Notes under the pieces: generated by a model
Databases searched by the model: none
What the model was told of the DNA's origin: nothing
Seen by the model: the letters and a program-made list of their open reading frames with translations, nothing else
Made by a program: the position numbers and the translations under genes
Shown: positions 34,987-43,484 of the stretch, piece after piece
Position numbering within the stretch: position 1 is the stretch's first letter
Layout: the number at the start of each line of letters is the position of its first letter
Origin: CAVQJU01 sp963729215
GTDB taxonomy: Bacteria; Acidobacteriota; Vicinamibacteria; Vicinamibacterales; CAVVIG01
NCBI GenBank assembly: GCA_963729215.1
Contig: CAVSND010000006.1
Span: 248,001 to 312,000, forward strand
Length of the DNA: 64,000 nt
Reading direction: 5' to 3'

Positions 34987-35941
34987 TCCCGCCGCGGCCG
35001 GCATGACGGGTGTCGCGTCCGCCTTTGGCCGGACGTCGCGACGACGATTTCTCCAGGTCAGCGCGGCTGCTGTCGGCGGCGCGATGCTGCATCCGTATTC
35101 CGCCGGCGCCCAGCCAGCGACGCCGCGAATCTCGACCACAGATCTCGGCGGTGCCTCGCTGTTCCAGGGTGCCGGGTGCAATGTGGTTGCGATGCCCGGA
35201 TCTGAAGGCGCGCTGATGATCGATGGCGGCCTTGCCGGCAATGCCGATGCGCTGCTTGCGGCCGTCCGGAGTGCGACGGGCAGCAGCCGCATCAATACGC
35301 TGATCAACACGCACTGGCATCCCGAGCAGACCGGCGCCAACGAAGCCGTCGGCCGCAGCGGCGGCGTCATCTTCGCGCACGAGAAGACCAGGACGTATTT
35401 GTCCAACGCGGTCTACTCCGTGACGTTCAAAGGCCGCCGGCCCGCGCTGCCTCAAGCCGCGCGACCGACGCGGACCACGCGCGGTGACGGATCGATGGAG
35501 TTCGCCGGCCAGCCGATCGAGTACGGCTACATGCCCGCGGCCCACACCGACTCGGATCTTTTCATCCACATGCCCAGGATGAACCTGTTGGCGGCCGGCG
35601 GCGTCGTGTCCGCGGAGGAGTGGCCGCTGCTCGACTACCGGAACGGCGCGTGGCTGGGCGGCCGCGTCCGCGCGCTGGAACGGCTTGCCGATCTGGTGAA
35701 ACCCGACACCCGTGTCGTGCCCGCGAACGGGCGCCCGATGACCGGCAGCGAGATCGTGCGTCACCGGGACATATATCAGAAGCTGTTCACGACGATGATT
35801 GGCTATCTGAACATGGGCCTTGGCCCCGAAGACGCCGTGCAACGAAACCCGCTGAAGGAACACCAGGCCGAATTCGGCGACCCCTCCGCCTTCACGTATG
35901 GCGCGCTCAAGAGCATGATGATCGCTTACGTGCCTGATTAA
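34955..35941 (+). CDS. Tat-exported metallo-beta-lactamase-fold protein with altered metal motif
   Basis: Start ATG 34955 (overlapping the ankyrin gene by 32 bases) or ATG 35003. The twin-arginine signal is R-T-S-R-R-R-F-L-Q-V-S-A-A-A-V-G-G, followed by A-G-A-Q. The MBL fold is seen in A-L-M-I-D-G-G-L-A-G and I-N-T-H-W-H-P-E-Q-T-G-A-N-E. The canonical H-x-H-x-D-H is H-W-H-P-E-Q here, so Asp and the last His are replaced. Later Y-M-P-A-A-H-T-D-S-D-L-F supplies another His/Asp. Metal binding may be altered or lost. Family D-like sequence covers the codons before the twin arginine. Substrate unknown. Confidence 0.78.
   Translation: MSPSTSARPTDPAAAGMTGVASAFGRTSRRRFLQVSAAAVGGAMLHPYSAGAQPATPRISTTDLGGASLFQGAGCNVVAMPGSEGALMIDGGLAGNADALLAAVRSATGSSRINTLINTHWHPEQTGANEAVGRSGGVIFAHEKTRTYLSNAVYSVTFKGRRPALPQAARPTRTTRGDGSMEFAGQPIEYGYMPAAHTDSDLFIHMPRMNLLAAGGVVSAEEWPLLDYRNGAWLGGRVRALERLADLVKPDTRVVPANGRPMTGSEIVRHRDIYQKLFTTMIGYLNMGLGPEDAVQRNPLKEHQAEFGDPSAFTYGALKSMMIAYVPD
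35011..35037 (+). repeat. family D-like palindrome in the Tat leader
   Basis: T-G-T-C-G-C-G-T-C-C-G-C-C-T-T-T-G-G-C-C, then G-G-A-C-G-T-C, differs at only a few positions from the family D element at 38405 and encodes V-A-S-A-F-G-R-T-S in the leader of the MBL protein. Confidence 0.5.
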
Positions 35942-35999
35942 GGATCGTCAGTCACCGCGGCGCTCAATGGAGGCTTCTCGGCGGTTCCAGGCGAAGTCG

Positions 36000-36485
36000 A
36001 TGGCTGAAAACCTGATTGGCAAGCTGGTCCCGCACCAGGGCTGCGTCATCACCCGCGTGGACGACGGCATCCAGATCGCAGGATCGGCGATGAACTGGGT
36101 CATGTCTGCCGCGGTAGCACCGTTCGTGTGCCGGCCGCCGTTCGCGTTTCGCGTCGTCGGCAAGACGGACACGACAAATCTCCGAATGCATTTTCACCGC
36201 GGCGAGCTGATCTTCAACTGGGAATGCAACGTCCGCGAGCTGCGCGTGCACGATCCTGCCACTGCCGAACAGCACGGCCTCAAGGACAGAGGCTTCATTG
36301 CCACGAACGTGTGGCACGAGATCTCCTGGGAGATCCGGCTTGATCGCATGCGCGTCGTCGTCGACGGCGAGGTCCGCTTCGAGACGTCGGGGGACTATTC
36401 CGGCATCGAATCCGCGCCGTCGGTCGGCCCGTGCTTCGGCAGCGCGATTTCGATCCGCGAATTCACGATCACGCCGCTCGTCTGA
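36000..36485 (+). CDS. cytoplasmic lectin-like (concanavalin-type) protein of unknown function
   Basis: 161 residues from ATG 36000 (a start at 35967 is possible). No signal peptide. The all-beta pattern, with L-R-M-H-F-H-R-G-E-L-I-F-N-W-E-C-N, W-H-E-I-S-W-E-I-R-L-D-R-M-R-V-V-V and a closing S-I-R-E-F-T-I, resembles a LamG/3-keto-disaccharide hydrolase-like jelly roll. No catalytic motif is visible. It follows the MBL gene on the same strand by about 60 bases and converges on the NTF2-like gene. Confidence 0.6.
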   Translation: MAENLIGKLVPHQGCVITRVDDGIQIAGSAMNWVMSAAVAPFVCRPPFAFRVVGKTDTTNLRMHFHRGELIFNWECNVRELRVHDPATAEQHGLKDRGFIATNVWHEISWEIRLDRMRVVVDGEVRFETSGDYSGIESAPSVGPCFGSAISIREFTITPLV

Positions 36486-36488
36486 CAA

Positions 36489-37001
36489 TCATTTCGGCGC
36501 GGGCGCGGGCGGGGCAATCGTGGCCGGGTCCCAGTGCTCGTCGGCCTTCCCGTTGACGAACCTCCAGGTATCGAACCAGCTGGTGTAGTACTCCTTGCCC
36601 GGTGTCCGCGGGTCCGGGAATTTGCGCGGCACGAGCACCGTGACGTAGTCGTCGTCGGCCATCACGGCGACAACTTCGGTCGTCAGCTTGTCGCACTTGT
36701 CGATGCGCTTGACCTTCAGGACCTTCGTGAAGAAAGTGATGACACCATCGAGCCCCGACGCCGCGTTCGGGTTGTGCTGGTGGTAGGCCGGGGTCAACCA
36801 CTCGCCGGCCCGGTCCCACTGCCCGCACTGCAGCAGTTCGCGCATGATGTGCAGCGCCGCCTGTTTGTTCTTGTTGAGCGCCGGCACCGGATCTTTGAAC
36901 AACGTCTCGGGATCCTTCACGCCGACCACCGGTTCCTGCGCGTGAAGCGCGGAGCCAACTGACAAGAGCACCGCGGCCAGCACGCACGTTCGCATCGTCA
37001 T
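36489..37001 (-). CDS. exported NTF2-like (SnoaL-type) protein
   Basis: 170 residues with signal peptide M-R-T-C-V-L-A-A-V-L-L-S-V-G-S-A-L-H-A-Q. The SnoaL-like fold is suggested by the helix-loop W-L-T-P-A-Y-H-Q-H-N-P-N-A-A-S-G, then V-M-A-D-D-D-Y-V-T-V-L-V and the late S-W-F-D-T-W-R-F-V-N-G-K-A-D-E-H-W-D. The Y-H-Q-H-N-P pattern is the usual active-site-like region of NTF2-type predicted ester cyclases. The export signal suggests periplasmic binding of small ligands. Start 37001 or 36995. Confidence 0.78.
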   Translation of the reverse strand: MTMRTCVLAAVLLSVGSALHAQEPVVGVKDPETLFKDPVPALNKNKQAALHIMRELLQCGQWDRAGEWLTPAYHQHNPNAASGLDGVITFFTKVLKVKRIDKCDKLTTEVVAVMADDDYVTVLVPRKFPDPRTPGKEYYTSWFDTWRFVNGKADEHWDPATIAPPAPAPK

Positions 37002-37082
37002 ATCGTTCTCTCCATTTGTGTCGTGAGCGGATTCGCGTCCGCATTATTTGGGCGGGGGGCCCCGGCCGTCAACTCGAACGAG

Positions 37083-37640
37083 CTAGGGGCGATGACGGGG
37101 CTTGGTTGCGGACTCGGCGCCTGGCGGTTCGCTGAAGGGCTGCACGGGGACCCGCTGATAACGGACCTCGAGGATCTGCAGTTGCTCGGTTCCGCCCGGC
37201 GCGTGAAGCATCACGCGATCTCCGGCGGCGGACTTCATCAACGCGCGCGCCAGGGGCGACAACCAGCTGATGTGGCTGCGATCCAGATCGACCTCGTCCA
37301 GGCCGACGACGCTGACCACCCGCTCCGCGCCAGCGGCGTTGGCGTAGCGCACGGTCGCGCCGAAGAAGACCTGTGTCGCCGTCCGGCCGGCTCTCGGGGC
37401 TTCCGGGTCGACGATTTCCGCGGCGTCGATCCGTTTCGTGAGATAGCGAATCCGGCGATCGATCTGGCGCAGCCGCCGCTTGTTGTACTGGTAGTCGGCG
37501 TTTTCGCTGCGATCGCCGTTGCTGGCCGCCCAGGCCACGACCTGCGTCACCGCCGGCCGCTCCCTCGTGAGCAGAAACCGATGCTCGTCCCTGAGCCGCT
37601 GCAGGCCGCCCGGCGTGATGTAATTCTTTGCCGGGTCCAT
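37083..37640 (-). CDS. greB: transcript cleavage/elongation factor GreB-type
   Basis: 185 residues from ATG 37640; the open frame upstream is not conserved in type. The N-terminal coiled coil is Y-I-T-P-G-G-L-Q-R-L-R-D-E-H-R-F-L-L, with the acidic tip N-G-D-R-S-E-N-A-D-Y-Q-Y of GreA/GreB (D/E pair). The C-terminal FKBP-like domain has V-V-G-L-D-E-V-D, I-S-W-L-S-P-L-A-R-A-L and A-G-D-R-V. Gre factors stimulate RNA cleavage by backtracked RNA polymerase. Y-x-Y-N-K-R-R-L-R-Q-I-D-R-R-I-R-Y-L points to the GreB subtype. Confidence 0.9.
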   Translation of the reverse strand: MDPAKNYITPGGLQRLRDEHRFLLTRERPAVTQVVAWAASNGDRSENADYQYNKRRLRQIDRRIRYLTKRIDAAEIVDPEAPRAGRTATQVFFGATVRYANAAGAERVVSVVGLDEVDLDRSHISWLSPLARALMKSAAGDRVMLHAPGGTEQLQILEVRYQRVPVQPFSEPPGAESATKPRHRP

Positions 37641-37753
37641 CCGCTCCACCGATTCAATCACACTTGTCCGGTCCACGAACCGGAGGACGTGACGGTGGAA
37701 ACGATTGACAGGGAGGTTCTGCCCCACGCGCACGTGGGGCAGAGTCCGGCAGC

Positions 37754-38155
37754 TTACGTGCAGCTCGGAGCGACGACTTTCACGGATTCGACGACGATCA
37801 GCGGCGGACGCAGCACTTTCGGATCCTGCGCCGCGTCTTTCCCTGCGTTCGCCGGCTCCTGCACTGGTCCGGTCACTTCGACCTTCTTGTTCACATTCGC
37901 CGAAAAGTCGGATTGGGACGCCCCGCCAAGCACGTACATCTGCGCCGAGCCGCCCTCGGCCTTACTGAGAACGAACGCGGTGCCTCCATCGGTCGTCTTC
38001 GCCTGCACCACACAACCGGTGAGTACTGCCTTGGGCGCCTGCGCCGCGGCTGGTGGTTGTGCGGCCGCGGGTGGGGCGGGCGACTGCTCCTGCGCGAAGA
38101 TGCCCACAGCGCCGACGAGCGTGCAGGCGGCTATCGTCGAGGTGATACATCGCAT
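37754..38155 (-). CDS. small exported protein with L-T-G-C-V motif
   Basis: 133 residues from ATG 38155, preceded by G-G-A-G-G-A-G. A signal peptide, then a Pro/Ala/Gln-rich linker, then V-L-T-G-C-V-V-Q-A-K, a motif common in small exported acidobacterial proteins. It continues Y-V-L-G-G-A-S-Q-S-D-F-S and K-K-V-E-V-T-G-P-V, suggesting a small beta-barrel. Two cysteines (in T-G-C-V and at the end, P-S-C-T) may pair. Function unknown. Confidence 0.7.
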   Translation of the reverse strand: MRCITSTIAACTLVGAVGIFAQEQSPAPPAAAQPPAAAQAPKAVLTGCVVQAKTTDGGTAFVLSKAEGGSAQMYVLGGASQSDFSANVNKKVEVTGPVQEPANAGKDAAQDPKVLRPPLIVVESVKVVAPSCT

Positions 38156-38375
38156 GAGAACTCCTCCGTGAATGAGTTTCCGACGATCGAACCCTGCTCG
38201 CCGACAAGCACTATCGCTGCCAAGACAAAAATACGCTGCGGCATACGGCGCGGGTCCAGAAGAGGCAACGGGCCCGCGAATGTAATCGTGAAGATTTTTC
38301 ATCACGAATCAGAACACTCGGCAGCAGAGCTGCCGGCGCCGTGATTGCGACATCCCATCAAAATTGACGGATACC

Positions 38376-38436
38376 CACGTAGCGGCCGGCTTCAGCCGGC
38401 CGTTGACGTCCGCCTAAAGGCGGACGCTACGGACGG
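38376..38436. repeat. family D palindromic repeat, two stem-loops
   Basis: The first stem is around 38391-38403 (G-C-G-G-C-C-G-G-C-T-T-C-A-G-C-C-G-G-C-C). The second, 38405-38432, has arms G-A-C-G-T-C-C-G-C-C and G-G-C-G-G-A-C-G around T-A-A-A. It is intergenic. Related sequences lie in coding parts at 33496 and 35011. Confidence 0.8.
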
Positions 38437-38532
38437 CCCGCGCCGCCTTCTATCGTTGGCGCAGCCACGATTCTCGACCGCGCCCGCGAGCCCGACGTAT
38501 GGCTCAGCGACCGCTGTCCGAGGCCAATTTGG

Positions 38533-39462
38533 CTACCGCGGCTCGGACGTGTTCTTCGGCGGCCACTCCGGCCACACATTGCCGCGTGTCGCCTCAATCG
38601 GAATCGGCCCCTGCAGCGAGAATCCCGGAATACGCCCCGAGGGTGGAGGAGGCGCTGGCGGCTGGTGATCCGCGGCCGTCGTGCACCGCAGCTCGTTCCA
38701 GCCAACATGACAGGTGAAGTGCTTGTAGAACGTCGGAAGGTCGCCGTCCGCCCAGTCCTCGTGGAGGAGGTTGAACTTCAGCAGGTCGCCGTCGATTCGG
38801 ACATCGTCGAGCGCCGCCATCGTGTACGGGTTGTCACACGTGCCGCAGACCATGCCGCGAAGCTTGTCCCCCGCCTTCTTGATGATGAAGTACTGCTTCG
38901 GCGACCCCACCCCGAACCCGAGCCATACACCAATCACGTCTTTCTCGGTCAGCGTCGACTTCCATGGACCAGGCTGGATATAGGGAAGGCCGTCTGCACC
39001 GTCCGGGTTTCGACGGGCTGGGTTGCCCGGCACTGACGGACGATCCTTCGGAAGCACGGACACCTTGACGGGAATCGGATCGGGTCCGTGCGGATCTTTG
39101 ATGAGCACGCGCTCGAACTTGCCGCCGCCGGGCGCGCCGCTCGTGCCGGTCACGGTCAAGCGGCCTTCGCTGAATTTCGCGATCGCCTTGTCCTTGTAGG
39201 CCGTGCTGCCGTCCGCCTTCACATGAGTGACTTCGAACCTGATGCCCTCTGGTCCGAACGTCCCGTCGACGAACGCCAGCGTCGTCGCGTCGGTGCAATA
39301 GGTGCAGTAGATGCCTCTGACCGTCCCGCCGCGAATCGAGAATTCGTAGGTGTGGGCCTCGCCGCTGTCCGTTCTCCAGCCGCCGCGATAATCATCAGCG
39401 TCCTGACCCGCCGCTGCGCGCGCGAACGCGAGCAAGGCGACGAGCATCACCAGCTGTTTCAT
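38533..39462 (-). CDS. exported conserved hypothetical protein with C-x-x-C pairs
   Basis: 309 residues from ATG 39462 after G-G-G-G-A-G-G. A signal peptide ends A-A-A-G-Q. The N-part has a beta-sandwich-like pattern with I-Y-C-T-Y-C-T-D; the C-part repeats the theme with G-M-V-C-G-T-C-D-N-P. Each half thus has a C-x-x-C motif followed by an Asp-rich stretch (A-F-V-D-G-T-F; A-A-L-D-D-V-R), suggesting an internal duplication. The end is Pro-rich. Known only as an exported acidobacterial hypothetical, to my recognition. The C-x-x-C pairs could be redox-active or bind metal. Confidence 0.62.
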   Translation of the reverse strand: MKQLVMLVALLAFARAAAGQDADDYRGGWRTDSGEAHTYEFSIRGGTVRGIYCTYCTDATTLAFVDGTFGPEGIRFEVTHVKADGSTAYKDKAIAKFSEGRLTVTGTSGAPGGGKFERVLIKDPHGPDPIPVKVSVLPKDRPSVPGNPARRNPDGADGLPYIQPGPWKSTLTEKDVIGVWLGFGVGSPKQYFIIKKAGDKLRGMVCGTCDNPYTMAALDDVRIDGDLLKFNLLHEDWADGDLPTFYKHFTCHVGWNELRCTTAADHQPPAPPPPSGRIPGFSLQGPIPIEATRGNVWPEWPPKNTSEPR

Positions 39463-39542
39463 GAGCGCCTCCCCACGTGACGAGTCATCCGCCACGCGAC
39501 CTCCATGGGCCGCGCGAAGTCTATCAGGGTGGCCAGACCCAC

Positions 39543-41168
39543 CTATTGAGTCCCGCAGGTGCCAGGCCAACCCTGCACGCAGGCGCGCGCGTAGAGCTGC
39601 GCGTCCAGGTCCTGGAATGGGCCCTTGCTGCCGCGCAAGATGTACCGGTAGTCGGCAACCGTCGGCGCGTCGCGCCGGAACATGGCGCCCTGCGTGATGG
39701 CGACGGTGTTGTCGCAGCCGGCGGAAAACCGCAGCTCGCACGCGCGCTCGAACTCCATCGCCGCCCGGCGGCGGTTGTCGTAATGCTCGGCCAACAGAAT
39801 GCCGAGCTCGTTACACGCCCAACCGGACCCGTCCTCGCAGTAGCCGTCCTGCAGAAAGTACAGATCCTCGCAGGCGCTGCGCGCGTTGGCCGCGCACGCC
39901 TTTTGCCAGAACGGCACCCATTGCCCTGGATGCCTGTCGCCCAGATACCCGGACGCGCTCATGGCCGCGAAGGCAACCGCCCACACGCTTATGTAGGCCA
40001 GGTGACGCCGGCGCGGGGCCAGCGACCAACCCGCCTTCGCCGAGGCGACGGCGCGCGCGCCCCACCCCGAATGGTCGATTCTCTGAAGCACGGGCGACCG
40101 CGCCAGCCGATCGAGCCACTTCGCGGACAGATTGAGGAACGGCACCTGCAGCAGCTTGTCGTAGAACCCGGGCATCCCCGCGCGGATCAACACGCTGTAC
40201 AGCAGGACAGTGGAAAGCCCATAGAGCACGCCGTACATGATGCGCCCCAGCTCGGTGCGCGGCGACGTGGCCGGGTCGGTGAACAGCAGGTGCATGCCAA
40301 GGAACACGGCAATGGGCACATGCGAGTCGGAGAAGAAGTAGCTGCCGGTCGCGGCGTAATAGACCGCGCTGAAGACGTACGTCGTCACCACGGCCGACAT
40401 CGTCATCGGCGTGACGCCGAACAGATACTGCCCGGGCATCGCGAAGAGAAAGATCGCGAGATACATCTGGGGCGGGTAGAACTGGGTCTGCGCCACCTCG
40501 GAGCCCCAGGTCGTCTGGCTCGCGCTCGTGATCAGCAGGAGCGACGACGCCACGGCCAGCGGGAATGACGAGGGGTTGAAGATGTGCGTGTTCACGCCAT
40601 CGCGCGTCCAGCGCAGGAACTCCTTGGCGAGAAAGCCGAGCGCGATCATGGCGAACTGCAGGTAGAACCAGTCGTCCTTGAACCACAAGAACAAGTTGAT
40701 ACTGAAAATGATCGGGAATGGGCCGAAGCCCAGCGCGTAGGTGCGCCGGTGCGTCCAGGAGAGCAGGCTGTCGAAGCCGTAGGCAAAGAGGAGCTGAGCG
40801 GCAATGAGCGGCCAGGCGTGATAGACCTCGCGCCAGTAGTAGCCCCAATACAGGAGGACCGCGCCTTGCTGGCACGCCTGCAGATAGTGCTGGCGGCGCG
40901 GCACGATTTCGAGCGCCATTTTCTGCCCGCGCCGCAGAAGGCCGAACAGCACCCCGCTCCACGCGAGCAGGAACAGCGCGGCAAAGACGAGGGAGGCGCG
41001 CACCGTGGGACGCTGCTGGAGCAGGGAGAGTGAGCTGAGGATGAGCAGGCCGGCGACGAAGCAGGCGTTGAGGCCGAAGGCGCCGCCGGCCGAAAGTCTG
41101 GTGCCCGCCTCTGCCCTGGCGGAGGCGGGCGTTCGCGCAGACGTGGCCGCTCCCTGGGACTTTTTCAA
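39543..41168 (-). CDS. RnfD/NqrB-like membrane protein with Cys-rich C-terminal tail
   Basis: 541 residues, about ten hydrophobic segments. W-G-Y-Y-W-R-E-V-Y-H-A-W-P, F-N-P-S-S-F-P-L-A, Q-M-Y-L-A-I-F-L-F-A-M-P-G-Q-Y and L-F-T-D-P-A-T-S-P-R-T fit the RnfD/NqrB/NosR-type flavin-carrying membrane domain. From about residue 420 a soluble tail has regularly spaced cysteines (K-A-C-A-A-N-A-R-S-A-C-E-D; D-G-Y-C-E-D-G-S-G-W-A-C-N-E-L-G), like Sel1/HcpA repeats. The only start in frame is TTG 41168, and the first 30 codons are repeat-derived, so the true start is unclear. No other rnf/nqr gene is near. Confidence 0.72.
   Translation of the reverse strand: MKKSQGAATSARTPASARAEAGTRLSAGGAFGLNACFVAGLLILSSLSLLQQRPTVRASLVFAALFLLAWSGVLFGLLRRGQKMALEIVPRRQHYLQACQQGAVLLYWGYYWREVYHAWPLIAAQLLFAYGFDSLLSWTHRRTYALGFGPFPIIFSINLFLWFKDDWFYLQFAMIALGFLAKEFLRWTRDGVNTHIFNPSSFPLAVASSLLLITSASQTTWGSEVAQTQFYPPQMYLAIFLFAMPGQYLFGVTPMTMSAVVTTYVFSAVYYAATGSYFFSDSHVPIAVFLGMHLLFTDPATSPRTELGRIMYGVLYGLSTVLLYSVLIRAGMPGFYDKLLQVPFLNLSAKWLDRLARSPVLQRIDHSGWGARAVASAKAGWSLAPRRRHLAYISVWAVAFAAMSASGYLGDRHPGQWVPFWQKACAANARSACEDLYFLQDGYCEDGSGWACNELGILLAEHYDNRRRAAMEFERACELRFSAGCDNTVAITQGAMFRRDAPTVADYRYILRGSKGPFQDLDAQLYARACVQGWPGTCGTQ
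41104..41129. repeat. GC-rich palindrome in the N-terminal codons of the RnfD-like gene
   Basis: Arms 41104-41115 and 41118-41129 pair at 11 of 12 positions around a two-base loop. It is in frame and encodes P-A-S-A-R-A-E-A-G. Short inverted repeats of this type (C-C-C-G-C-C-T-C-x-G-C-C) are otherwise expected between genes. Confidence 0.55.
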
Positions 41169-41291
41169 GAAAGTTCAAAGTAGAAAGTACAAAGTTCAAA
41201 GTTAAGTTCAAAGCAAGAAGGAAGAAGTCGGAACTTTCCGGCGCCGACTTCCACTTCTCAACTTTGAACTTTGCACTTTGAACTTTCTTCT
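41165..41291. repeat. interspersed repeat family C (C-A-A-A-G-T-T-C-A-A-A-G-T type) inverted repeat
   Basis: The left arm has five variants of A-A-G-T-T-C-A-A-A-G; the right arm is the complementary A-C-T-T-T-G-A-A-C-T-T-T-G-C-A-C-T-T-T-G. The core between is G-A-A-C-T-T-T-C-C-G-G-C-G-C-C-G-A-C-T-T. Its right edge is next to the stop codon (41290-41292) of the next gene, and its left edge abuts the TTG start of the RnfD-like gene. Confidence 0.85.
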
Positions 41292-43045
41292 AGTGTCGAA
41301 TCTGAGAACTGACGGTGCCTTCCTCGTAGACCTCGCAGTTGCCACGCTCCGTCAGGAGCCCCGCCTCGGGATTCGGGATGAGCCGCATCGTTCGCGGCGT
41401 CATCACCCACGGCTCCGCGAGAACCTCGGGATCCTCGACCGTGACTTCGTAATTGATCGCGTTGCCCCGACGCGTGAACTTCTCGACCAGGTGCATGTTA
41501 TCGGAGTGGAAGAACCCGCCGCGCGCGAGCCATGTCGAGTCGACGAACGAGATCGAGTCGAGCACCAGCGTGTCGCCCTCCCATTTGCCGACGGTATACC
41601 CGTAATACGTCGTCTCGATTGCTTTCTTCGCGTCGTGCTTGCGGCCGTCGGTCGGGATCACCCGGTATTCCCCGTATCCGCCACCGCCGTCAACGCCTGC
41701 CCCGTAGAAGAAGATCACGTCCTTGTCCGACTGGACGATACGCCGCGGCGCGCCGTGCCGCGGAAGCCCGAGCGGCTGGCACGTCATCACCGGATCTTCC
41801 TTGTTCGTCCACATGTCGAGCTGCTGAACCTTGTCCCAGTGTTCGGGTTTATAGACCGGACGATTCGGCCCGAACCGGGAGGGCGCCTCGAACTCGTAGT
41901 CCATCGTCTGATTGACTGTCCGCGAGCAGTCGGCGCTCTGCGTCGGACCGCAGCGGCGGAAGCCGTACCGCCAGTTGAAAAAGCCACCGCTCTGCCAGTT
42001 GCCCGTCAGATCCGGGTGCCCGTCGGCGCGCCGCGGTGTCGGCTGATCCTGCGCAGATTGCGCTGGCGGCTCTGGCGGCCCAAAGGTCGGGGCCGCTGGA
42101 AAAGGCCTCGTGGGCGGAGCCGCCACCGTCACCGCGATCGCCTTCTGCACGCTCGCCGGCACCGGCATCACGACATACACGCTGCCGGTTTCCGTTTCCT
42201 TCGTCGTGACATCGCGAACGACCGCGCCGTTCCGGCGCTCGGTCAATTTGCCGGCGTACAGCACCTCGACTTTGTTGAGGGGATTGTTCCAGTCCTGGTA
42301 GTTGCTGTAGGTGAACTCGGTCGTGGCCGATCCGTTCTTCACCACGACGCGCTCGGCCATGTACTTGGCATCGAGCGTGGCCGTGGCCGTCGCGCCCGGA
42401 ACGCCTGGAATCGGGAACGTGACCACCGGCTTCCCGGCTTCCCACGCGACGGACGTCTTTCCCGCCATCGTCACACCGTCCTGCAGCAGCGTGGCAGGAT
42501 TGGCGCCCCATTCGGACTTTTCGTTGACGCCGAGGGCCGCCGCCTTCGGCGCGCCCTGCGGGCTCGCCCACAATCTAATCAGCCGCTCCTGTACCGCCGT
42601 CGCCATCGGCGTCGCTTTACCCTTACCGGGAACGATTTCGGCGCCTGGGATGTCTTCGTTCCACGCGTATTGGCCGCTCACGACCTCGACGTTCGAGTAC
42701 GCCTGGCCGTTGGCGCGCGTGCACGTGTACTGAACGCGCTCGCCCGGCGTCTGATAGTTCAAACTGGCGCGATACTTCGTCACCGCGCAGGGCTGGCCGT
42801 CGACCTGGACGCTGCCGGCGTTCCGCCTGATACTCGAGCGAGACCATTAGCTCGTGCTCGTCGATGCCCCGCAGCATGCCCATGTACCAGGTCCAGTTGA
42901 AGAGCACGGCCCGCAGATCTTTCGCGTCCTTCGCCGGCGTGTACGGCGGCTGTTGGTTGCCGCCGAACTGCGCTCGTACACCGGCCGACAGCAGCCCGCT
43001 GACGGCGAGGACGACGCCAAGCGTGACTGCGTATCGCCTAGTCAT
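41290..43045 (-). CDS. exported fused two-domain protein (N-half plus K-P-D-L-S-G-type C-half), one frameshift
   Basis: The ATG at 43045 overlaps the stop of the DUF6152 gene. A signal peptide is followed by the N-half block K-D-L-R-A-V-L-F-N-W-T-W-Y-M-G-M-L-R. An extra base near 42817 shifts the frame between L-E-Y-Q-A and G-S-V-Q-V-D-G-Q-P. The N-half goes on to G-Q-Y-A-W-N-E-D-I-P-G-A-E and N-Y-Q-D-W-N-N-P-L. After a Pro-rich linker the C-half starts G-H-P-D-L-T-G-N-W and ends S-S-Q-I-R-H. Together these are the two genes at 26171 and 27185 in one chain, about 580 residues. Function unknown. Confidence 0.77.
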
Positions 43046-43442
43046 TGGGGTTACCCGCCGAGATCGTGATCACGGTCCCGTCGGCCTTGGTGATCGACTT
43101 GAGAAACCCGAGCGGACTGCCGTCCCGCGTCGGGATGAATTTCGCGGTGATGACGTCGCCGGCTCTGAGGACGTCCGAGTTCTTGCCGATCCCCCGTCCC
43201 GCAAGCGTGGTGGCGGAGCCGGTGGTAAAGGTCCACTCGGTGGTGGTGCCGTCCGCGTTCTTGACGGCGATGTGCATGGACCCGTGGGGATTCACAAACT
43301 TGATGACGGTGAGGGTCCCCGTCACTTCCTTTTCGCCCTTCATGTCGTAGACGCCGGCGAGGGAATGATGCGCCTGCAACGGCGCTCCCGCCATCAGCAC
43401 CGCGCCCAAGACGACGACCGATCCCAGAGTTCGCTTTATCAT
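43038..43442 (-). CDS. exported DUF6152 family protein
   Basis: 134 residues from ATG 43442, with G-G-A-G-G directly upstream. The signal peptide is followed by L-Q-A-H-H-S-L-A-G-V-Y-D and K-F-V-N-P-H-G-S-M-H-I, the two DUF6152 hallmarks, as in the gene at 25719. It lies between two fused two-domain genes and overlaps the start of the second by eight bases. DUF6152 is therefore linked to the two-domain family at both loci in this window. Function unknown. Confidence 0.82.
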   Translation of the reverse strand: MIKRTLGSVVVLGAVLMAGAPLQAHHSLAGVYDMKGEKEVTGTLTVIKFVNPHGSMHIAVKNADGTTTEWTFTTGSATTLAGRGIGKNSDVLRAGDVITAKFIPTRDGSPLGFLKSITKADGTVITISAGNPND

Positions 43443-43484
43443 CTGCCTGCCTCCGTGACGTTCAAGTTCAAGTCTACTCAATGC

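Noticed and set aside
41278..42900. A 540-residue plus-strand open frame
   Set aside because: Antisense shadow of the fused two-domain gene, with low-information Arg/His/Asp-rich sequence.
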